DNA of 8,469 bases from Sediminibacterium sp. GTDB lineage: Bacteria > Bacteroidota > Bacteroidia > Chitinophagales > Chitinophagaceae. This document shows, piece by piece, positions 6,725-8,469 of the stretch. Below the pieces are notes generated by a model. The model worked only from the letters and a program-made list of their open reading frames with translations, was not told the origin of the DNA and did no database searches. The translations under genes were made by a program, and so were the position numbers. Numbering within the stretch: position 1 is the first letter of the stretch; every line of letters begins with the position of its first letter. The stretch covers positions 1 to 8,469 of the forward strand of contig JAGNTI010000053.1 in assembly GCA_017987615.1 (NCBI GenBank), read 5' to 3'.

Positions 6725-7834
6725 TTTTGGTCCTGCAAGTGCTACAATTTCTTTAGCCACTTTTGCAGAAGCGTCTTCGCCACCTGCTGCGAGCAGTGCA
6801 TGTAATGACTGGTAGTTATTCATCACCTCTTTTCTATGCTCCTCGTTTTCTGTGATATTACGCAGTGCATTTGTTAATTGCTGCTCGGTCAGATTTTCTT
6901 GAATAATTTCACGAACAATTTCTTTATCCATAATCAGGTTCACGAGTGAGATGAACTTAATTTTCACCAACCTCTTTGCAATTTGGTAAGAAAATTTGCT
7001 GGTTTTGTAGCACACGACTTCAGGAACTTTAAATAGGGCGGTTTCAAGCGTAGCGGTACCACTTGTTACGAGTGCTGCATCGGCTATTGTGAGTAGTTCG
7101 TAGGTGCTGTTTTTAATGAGTGTGACATTGGAATATCCCATTAAATAGCGGTTGTAAAATGGAGCGTCTTGCCCTGGGGCTTGTGCCACCATAAAAGTGT
7201 AGCCCGGAAAATGCGGCGTTACACTTAGCATGATCGGCAGCATTTTAATAATTTCTTGTTTTCTGCTACCTGGTAGTAATGCAATTACTTTTTTATTGTC
7301 TGTAGAAAGTGGGGTAGTGCTTTTAAAGGATTCAATCACACGTAAGAGTGGATGGCCTACATAGGTAACATCCCAATTCCATTTATTTTTAAAATAATCT
7401 TTTTCAAAAGGAAGTATGCAAAACATTTTGTCGATGCATAGTTTCATTTTTTTAACCCTGTTTTCTTTCCATGCCCATACCTGCGGTGCAATGTAATAGA
7501 CTACTTTAAATCCATTTTTTTTAGCCCATTCCGCAATGCGTAAATTAAATCCTGGATAGTCTACAAGCACGAGTACATCGGGTTGCCAAGCTTCAATGTC
7601 TTGTTTGCAAAACCGGATGTTTTGTAAAATGGTGGGCAGATTTTTAATCACTTCTAAAAAGCCCATAAATGCCAGGTCTCTATAATGTTTAACTAGAGAG
7701 GCGCCCGCCTGTTGCATTAAATCGCCACCCCAGGCCTTAATGCTGGCGTTAGGGTCCAGTTTTTTTATTTCTTTAATAAGGTTACTGCCGTGTAGGTCTC
7801 CGCTGGCTTCCCCTGCAATAATATAGTACTTCAT
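6704..7834 (-). CDS. lpxB: Lipid A disaccharide synthase LpxB
   Basis: The 376-residue product is a full-length GT19-family enzyme. It joins UDP-2,3-diacylglucosamine and lipid X (2,3-diacylglucosamine 1-phosphate) to form the beta-1,6-linked lipid A disaccharide at the cytoplasmic face of the inner membrane. Family landmarks are GEASGDLHG (8-16), [11 protein letters not shown] (34-44), [11 protein letters not shown] (89-99), [13 protein letters not shown] (114-126), VGHPL (159-163), LPGSRKQEI (187-195) and the donor-site [10 protein letters not shown] (258-267). The organism therefore makes lipid A and is Gram-negative. No other lpx gene is in view. The start is an ATG preceded by AAGGAG. 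Upstream and divergent is the BlaI-type repressor gene, whose operator array lies 44-99 bases from this start. The C-terminal end overlaps the convergent small membrane protein gene by 21 bases. Confidence 0.96.
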   Translation of the reverse strand: MKYYIIAGEASGDLHGSNLIKEIKKLDPNASIKAWGGDLMQQAGASLVKHYRDLAFMGFLEVIKNLPTILQNIRFCKQDIEAWQPDVLVLVDYPGFNLRIAEWAKKNGFKVVYYIAPQVWAWKENRVKKMKLCIDKMFCILPFEKDYFKNKWNWDVTYVGHPLLRVIESFKSTTPLSTDNKKVIALLPGSRKQEIIKMLPIMLSVTPHFPGYTFMVAQAPGQDAPFYNRYLMGYSNVTLIKNSTYELLTIADAALVTSGTATLETALFKVPEVVCYKTSKFSYQIAKRLVKIKFISLVNLIMDKEIVREIIQENLTEQQLTNALRNITENEEHRKEVMNNYQSLHALLAAGGEDASAKVAKEIVALAGPKLFIDEG

Positions 7835-7837
7835 AGG

Positions 7838-7843
7838 CTCCTT
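7838..7843 (-). promoter_or_regulatory. Shine-Dalgarno-like sequence of lpxB
   Basis: AAGGAG on the minus strand lies 3 bases before the lpxB ATG. It is the only strong match to the anti-SD sequence before any start in this window. The spacing is shorter than the usual 5-8 bases, so it may be weak or incidental. Confidence 0.35.
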
Positions 7844-7877
7844 GCAATTTACGTTAGAAGGGCCGAAATGTTAATAA

Positions 7878-7933
7878 AACTAAAAAAATAGTTAAAAAAC
7901 TAAAAATTTAGTTGTTAAACTAAAAAAATAGTT
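7878..7933. promoter_or_regulatory. Triple operator array for the BlaI-type repressor
   Basis: Three 16-bp dyads of form AACTA-N6-TAGTT occur at 7878-7893, 7898-7913 and 7918-7933. The first and third are identical and the middle one differs only in the centre (AACTAAAAATTTAGTT). Starts are exactly 20 bases apart, close to two helical turns, so bound dimers would sit on roughly the same face of the DNA. The array ends 29 bases before the repressor ATG and the third dyad overlaps a -7-like element (TAGTTTTA, 7929-7936; one mismatch to TAnnTTTG), consistent with autorepression. BlaI/MecI repressors are known to bind short dyads upstream of their own genes; that this is their site here is inference from position and symmetry. 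Confidence 0.7.
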
Positions 7934-7962
7934 TTAGAATTGTGTTTCAAATGTAAATGTGC

Positions 7963-8325
7963 ATGAAACCATTAACAAAAGCAGAAGAGCAAGTGATGCA
8001 GCAGGTATGGAAATTATCCAGTGGCTATTTAAAGGATATCGTAGAATCTTATCCTATACCTCGTCCGCATACAAATACAGTAGCTACACTCGTAAAAATA
8101 TTAGTAGACAAAGGATATATTGGAGTTGAAGCCATGGGTCGTGTGCACAGATATTTTCCTTTAGTGAGTAAAGAAGCCTATTCTACCAATTCTATTAAAT
8201 CGTTGGTGGACGCTTATTTTGAAGGTTCTTTTAGTGAGGCCGTTTCTTGTATGTTACAGCAAAAAGAAATTAGCGTACATGAATTGGAGCTCTTGTTAAA
8301 TCAATTGAAACAATCAAAAAAATAA
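7963..8325 (+). CDS. BlaI/MecI/CopY-family winged-helix transcriptional repressor
   Basis: The 120-residue product has the usual length for the family. The N-terminal winged helix opens with MKPLTKAEEQVMQQVWKL, and the recognition helix region follows as RPHTNTVATLVKILVDKGYI, with wing residues GRVHRYFPLVS. The C-terminal helices (about 78-118) should form the dimerisation domain that M56 sensors cleave in the Bla/Mec systems. The Asn-Phe cleavage dipeptide of staphylococcal BlaI is not seen; the matching region reads AVSCMLQQKE. The ATG at 7963 is chosen because family members have only a few residues before TKAEE; an in-frame ATG at 7957 would add two residues. No Shine-Dalgarno is visible. 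A BlaR1-like gene starts 3 bases after the stop, and three operator-like dyads precede the gene. Regulated genes are probably in this operon; no beta-lactamase is visible. Confidence 0.93.
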   Translation: MKPLTKAEEQVMQQVWKLSSGYLKDIVESYPIPRPHTNTVATLVKILVDKGYIGVEAMGRVHRYFPLVSKEAYSTNSIKSLVDAYFEGSFSEAVSCMLQQKEISVHELELLLNQLKQSKK

Positions 8326-8328
8326 GTC

Positions 8329-8469
8329 ATGTATCCTACACTCTATTACTTGTTACAAGTGCTTGTATGCAGTGCCGTTTTGATGGTTTATTATTTACTC
8401 GTACTACGCAATAAAAAATTCCATCAGTACAACCGGTTTTATTTACTCGGTGTTGCTGTTGTATCTTGG
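8329..8469 (+). CDS. BlaR1-like M56 family membrane metallopeptidase/sensor, N-terminal fragment (runs off right edge)
   Basis: Forty-seven codons are present, open to the edge. The sequence begins with a hydrophobic helix (about residues 5-26, LYYLLQVLVCSAVLMVYYLLVL), then a basic loop RNKKFHQYNRFYLLG and the start of a second helix. This helix, short loop with YNRFYLL, helix pattern is typical of the N-terminus of Bacteroidota BlaR1/MecR1-type M56 proteins, many of which also carry a TonB-like C-terminus. The HExxH zinc motif would lie beyond the window, so the peptidase assignment rests on this start and on the BlaI-type gene 3 bases upstream, with which it is surely co-transcribed and perhaps translationally coupled. 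Confidence 0.8.
   Translation, partial: MYPTLYYLLQVLVCSAVLMVYYLLVLRNKKFHQYNRFYLLGVAVVSW

Noticed and set aside
7878..7933. CRISPR-like or tandem-repeat array
   Set aside because: The repeats are short palindromes with 4-base spacers placed directly before a repressor gene, which fits operators; there are only three and no cas genes.
7929..7936. Confident -7 promoter call for the repressor gene (TAGTTTTA)
   Set aside because: It has one mismatch at the conserved final G and no well-spaced -33, so it is mentioned only with the operator entry.

Overview
The window looks like chromosomal DNA from a Bacteroidota member, most likely Chitinophagaceae-like. The evidence is AT-rich sequence, mostly no Shine-Dalgarno sequences, promoter -7 elements of the TAnnTTTG type, and protein families typical of that phylum (NupG-like permease with Gfo/Idh/MocA and ThuA neighbours, MetX/MetZ pair, BlaI plus M56 pair). 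The genus is inference. No mobile element, CRISPR array, tRNA or rRNA was seen, and no gene-free stretch exceeds about 130 bases.

Layout. (1) 1-2093 is a divergent carbohydrate-type cluster. On the minus strand a NupG-like MFS permease is followed 10 bases later by the first 15 codons of a Gfo/Idh/MocA oxidoreductase that runs off the left edge. On the plus strand is a secreted ThuA-domain protein. (2) 2086-4388 is a divergent methionine pair: a MetZ-type sulfhydrylase (minus) and homoserine O-acyltransferase MetX (plus), sharing a 110-base intergenic region. Together they would carry homoserine to homocysteine by direct sulfhydrylation. (3) 4397-6457 (minus) is an exported penicillin-acylase-family Ntn hydrolase. 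(4) 6545-6724 (plus) is a small one-helix membrane protein with a good Bacteroidota promoter; its 3' end overlaps the end of lpxB. (5) 6704-7834 (minus) is lpxB, lipid A disaccharide synthase. (6) 7963 to the right edge (plus) is a BlaI/MecI-type repressor followed 3 bases later by the start of an M56 BlaR1-like membrane sensor, preceded by three regularly spaced near-palindromes that look like the repressor's operators.

Most of the window is ordinary core metabolism and envelope biology, very tightly packed: two convergent gene pairs overlap at their 3' ends and a third is 8 bases apart. The most informative non-coding signal is the operator array at 7878-7933, with three 16-bp dyads at an exact 20-bp period. 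I do not see a clearly novel multi-gene system. The BlaI/M56 locus, whose right-hand partners lie outside the window, is the best place to look further.
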